Source: Pseudarthrobacter sp. NIBRBAC000502772 (GTDB lineage Bacteria; Actinomycetota; Actinomycetes; Actinomycetales; Micrococcaceae). Taken from it: a DNA stretch of 64,000 nt. A program made the position numbers and the translations under genes. The stretch lies in NCBI RefSeq assembly GCF_006517235.1, contig NZ_CP041188.1, forward strand, positions 2,666,001 through 2,730,000. Direction: 5' to 3'. This document shows, piece after piece, positions 61,834 through 64,000 of the stretch (the stretch's first letter is position 1; each line of letters opens with the position of its first letter). Under the pieces are notes generated by a model. It saw only the letters and a list, made by a program, of their open reading frames with translations, had not been told where the DNA came from and made no database searches.

Positions 61834-62709
61834 TCAGGTCCTCACGATGCCTGGGGTCCCATCCGGCTGCGGCTGCCGGGAAATCAGGACGGGTCCCGTG
61901 GCGTGGTGAAGGACTGCATGGGCATTTGATCCGATAGTTCCTCTGAGGATTCCCCGGCCCTTGCTGCCGACGACGATGAGGGCGGCACCGCGGGCGGCGT
62001 TGAGGAGTGCCCGCGGGACGGAAGCATCCTGGGCCAGGTGCTGGTTGACAGTCACGTCCGGAGCCAGGGCTCGGGCGTCGTGAGCCGCCATCTGGAGGAG
62101 GCGACTGGCCGATTTTTGGCCGGCTCCGCCAGCGTTGGCCATGCCGTCGTGGGGCCGGATGACGTGGATGATCATCAGGTCCGCTCCCGTAGTACTGGCC
62201 ATGGCACAGGCAATACGCAGGGCGCCCGCCGAGCCGGAAGAGTCAATTCCCACCACGATGCGCCCCTCCGCGCTCTGATCGAACCGGATGACCGCCACGG
62301 GACAGGACGCCGTTGCCGCGAGTTCCAGACTTACTGATCCCACCAGAAGTCCCATAAAGCCACCGATCCCGCGGCTGCCAAGAACCAGCATCCGCGCATC
62401 ATCCGCGATCCGGCGGAGATGGCCTGCAGGAAGCCCGTAGAGGAGGCTGCCCTGGATCCTGACCCGCGGCGCCATGGACAGCGCCTGGGCTTTGGCTTCA
62501 TTAAGGATGGCCTGCGCCTGATGTTGCAGCCCGCTGCCGGCTATGCCTTTGACGGGTCCAAGGTCGTTGGTCAGTAACGGCCAGAGCGAGCAATGGACCA
62601 CGTGCAGCTCACAGTCCATGAGCGCTGCGTGCCGTGCTGCCCAACGTACAGCGAGGGCCGCCTCGGTTGACCCGTCGTAGCCGACAACTACTCTGTCAGG
62701 AGAGGTCAT
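61834..62709 (-). CDS. Tandem-domain universal stress protein
   Basis: Protein of 291 residues with two USP domains. Domain 1 starts VVVGYDGSTEAAL and ends with GSRGIGGFMGLLVGSVS; domain 2 starts IVVGIDSSGSAGAL and has GSKGRGILRGTIGSNAH. Both keep the ATP-binding glycines. The start at 62709 overlaps the upstream stress-protein stop by four bases; the longer open frame was rejected. Confidence 0.92.
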   Translation of the reverse strand: MTSPDRVVVGYDGSTEAALAVRWAARHAALMDCELHVVHCSLWPLLTNDLGPVKGIAGSGLQHQAQAILNEAKAQALSMAPRVRIQGSLLYGLPAGHLRRIADDARMLVLGSRGIGGFMGLLVGSVSLELAATASCPVAVIRFDQSAEGRIVVGIDSSGSAGALRIACAMASTTGADLMIIHVIRPHDGMANAGGAGQKSASRLLQMAAHDARALAPDVTVNQHLAQDASVPRALLNAARGAALIVVGSKGRGILRGTIGSNAHAVLHHATGPVLISRQPQPDGTPGIVRT

Positions 62710-63215
62710 GGCTGGACCCGGTCTGGCCGCCGCCTTTCGCGAGGCTGTCCGGAAGTATCCGAGAGCCCTGGCGGCAAGTCGGTACCGTGCGCCACCAGGA
62801 CCGGGCATTTGGCGTGCTCAGCGACCGTTGCGCTGACCGCACCGAGGAGGAGCCCTTCAAATCCTCCGTGGCCGCGACTGCCCAGAACAACGATTTGGGC
62901 ATTCCTGCTTTCTTCGATCAGTACCTTCGCCGCCTGACCCTGTAGGGCGACCACTTCGAGTCCGGCAGGGGGTGCGCCGTCGAAGGCCTGGTCCACGGCC
63001 GCAGCACAGATCCGCCTGGCCTCATCTTCAGGGTTCCACACAACCGGCATGAAGGTACCGACTGCGATCTGGAATTGCCAGCAGGCCACCGCCCGGATGT
63101 GGGCCTTGAGCAGCGGTGCCAAGGCCCCGGCCCACCGCAGGGCGAGTATGGACGGAGCGCTTCCGTCCACGCCCACGACTATTGCAGGCAGCTCAGGTGT
63201 TGGTTCCATGGTCAT
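62706..63215 (-). CDS. Universal stress protein
   Basis: Protein of 169 residues. IVVGVDGSAPSILALRWAG and GSRGHGGFEGLLLGAVS mark the ATP-binding type. A 25-residue Arg/Pro-rich tail follows the domain. It overlaps the upstream stress-protein gene by 23 bases. Middle gene of a three-gene stress-protein operon. Confidence 0.92.
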   Translation of the reverse strand: MTMEPTPELPAIVVGVDGSAPSILALRWAGALAPLLKAHIRAVACWQFQIAVGTFMPVVWNPEDEARRICAAAVDQAFDGAPPAGLEVVALQGQAAKVLIEESRNAQIVVLGSRGHGGFEGLLLGAVSATVAEHAKCPVLVAHGTDLPPGLSDTSGQPRERRRPDRVQP

Positions 63216-63663
63216 TCTCGGTGTCCTGGCTGACCACCAGTACTGGGCAATGTGCGTGTGCTGCGCAGGCGGCGCTTACTGAGCCCATGAGCTGGCCGAG
63301 CAAGCCGCCATGGCCCCGCCGGCCGACTACAAGCATTTGGGCGTTCCGGCTTTCCTCCACAAGAACCTTCGACGGCGACCCCACCTTGACAACGGCCGTG
63401 AGGTGTTCCGGGCGTTCCGGGCCGAAGGCCCGGTCAATAGCCTGTTCCATGAGCCGCCGTGCGATGGCCTCAAGCTCAGCGGCGCTGTCAAAGTACCCCG
63501 GTGGCAAGTGCGCCGGAAGGTAGAAGTCGGAAAGGCCGAGGCACGTGATGACATGCAATGGGGCGGCCAGGGCGGACGCCAACCGACCGGCAAGGCGCAG
63601 GGCTGCCGGGGAGTATTCAGAACCGTCGATTCCCACAACTATGGTCCGCCCGCTATCCGCCAT
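63193..63663 (-). CDS. Universal stress protein
   Basis: Protein of 156 residues. IVVGIDGSEYSPAALRLAG opens the domain and GRRGHGGLLGQLMGSVS gives the nucleotide site. First gene of the three-gene operon; a DosR-like box lies 33 bases upstream, overlapping the stop of a truncated dehydrogenase. Confidence 0.92.
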   Translation of the reverse strand: MADSGRTIVVGIDGSEYSPAALRLAGRLASALAAPLHVITCLGLSDFYLPAHLPPGYFDSAAELEAIARRLMEQAIDRAFGPERPEHLTAVVKVGSPSKVLVEESRNAQMLVVGRRGHGGLLGQLMGSVSAACAAHAHCPVLVVSQDTENDHGTNT

Positions 63664-63695
63664 GGCAGTACTTTCCCTGGGATCCGGCGGCGCGC

Positions 63696-63712
63696 CTAGG
63701 GCCGAAGGTCAC
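63696..63712. promoter_or_regulatory. DosR-like box before the stress-protein operon
   Basis: CTAGGGCCGAAGGTCAC, matching the reverse complement of 49971-49987 at 15 of 17 positions. It is 33 bases before the ATG at 63663. Both sites precede stress or pump genes of the same island. Confidence 0.55.
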
Positions 63713-64000
63713 CGTTGGGGCCCAGGTCTTTCTGATAGTCCAAGGCCGGTATGTCGCTCGAATGGATGTCGGCGACGGCGAGGGTCCCGCCCCGGTCCAG
63801 GGCGCGCAGCGCAACCGGGACCAGTCCGCCCGCAGGAGCGAAGAGAATGGCTGCGTCCAGCAGAGCGGGTGGCTCGGCCTCAGCGGATCTGGCGAATTCC
63901 GCCCCAAGCCTGAGGGCCAGGCTCTGCGCAGCTGAAGATCGGGTCATCACGTAGACGCGTGCACCTTCGAACAAAGCCATCTGCGCCGTCAGATGGGCGG
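63696..64000 (-). pseudogene. Zinc alcohol dehydrogenase, 3'-truncated, running off the right edge
   Basis: The frame enters from the right edge and reads [20 protein letters not shown] and [20 protein letters not shown], the Rossmann part of a medium-chain dehydrogenase. Homologues continue for about 60-80 residues after DIPALDYQ; here the frame changes to [11 protein letters not shown] and stops. The C-terminal part is lost, so the enzyme is probably inactive. Its stop codon lies in the DosR-like box. Confidence 0.65.

Noticed and set aside
1..64000. tRNA, rRNA, CRISPR array, prophage or replication origin
   Set aside because: None was recognised on reading either strand; no cloverleaf, repeat-spacer array, phage genes or DnaA-box cluster was seen.

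Overview
The window reads as chromosomal or large-plasmid DNA of a high-GC actinobacterium, most likely Arthrobacter or a close relative (Pseudarthrobacter/Paenarthrobacter). This rests on the overall protein style, dense ATGA-coupled operons, GTG starts and families typical of that group. Genus assignment is an inference.

Region 1 (about 1-35 kb) is a catabolic supercluster for amine or amino-acid-like substrates. It contains three paralogous GntR/FCD repressors (94-798, 9472-10164, 14226-14918). A repeated module of polar-amino-acid ABC transporter (binding lipoprotein, permease, ATPase), sarcosine-oxidase-type FAD oxidase and GntR is intact at 9.5-14.0 kb. A second copy at 14.2-21.5 kb has an aminotransferase and a succinate-semialdehyde-type dehydrogenase placed between oxidase and regulator. 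In a third copy at 0.1-2.1 kb the whole transporter has collapsed to a 25-codon in-frame scar. Two further operons read outward from operator-rich promoters: a minus-strand one from 6.8 kb (HAD hydrolase, RidA, fold-III PLP enzyme, SDR, FAD oxidase, scar, oxidase, GntR) and a plus-strand one from 21.9 kb (HAD hydrolase, FAD oxidase, aldehyde dehydrogenase, D-malate/tartrate-type dehydrogenase, 2-hydroxyacid dehydrogenase, methylmalonate-semialdehyde-type dehydrogenase, aspartase, zinc alcohol dehydrogenase). At least ten copies of a palindrome close to ATTGTNNACAAT sit in the promoters, so the region looks like one regulon. The logical scheme is uptake, oxidative deamination or dealkylation, imine removal by RidA, aldehyde oxidation and entry into central metabolism. 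The substrate cannot be named from sequence. Gene remnants (adk, pntB, a 5'-truncated cupin) and a duplicated small-protein cassette (8.6 and 34.8 kb) show repeated rearrangement.

Region 2 (about 31.6-40.8 kb) holds a glycogen-debranching-type enzyme, small proteins, and a four-gene oligopeptide/nickel-type ABC importer preceded by a DtxR/IdeR-like iron box. A transposase fragment follows.

Region 3 (about 41-64 kb) looks like a hypoxia/dormancy island: two Hsp20 proteins, four universal stress proteins, CtpF-like and CtpE-like P-type ATPases, PEP synthase, a frameshifted phosphofructokinase, a beta-phosphoglucomutase-GH65 phosphorylase fusion, two tandem flavodoxins with a zinc alcohol dehydrogenase, a pyridoxamine-oxidase-like protein and a DUF1508-GAF-ANTAR protein. 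An identical 15-mer GGACCAAAGCCTCTG occurs four times here. With related sites, including GGGACAAAGGTCCC, it resembles the DosR/DevR box, which suggests these genes are one redox/oxygen-responsive regulon. The regulator itself is not in the window. Several genes here are broken as well: an internally deleted CoA-ligase-like gene, an ABC ATPase remnant and a 3'-truncated alcohol dehydrogenase.
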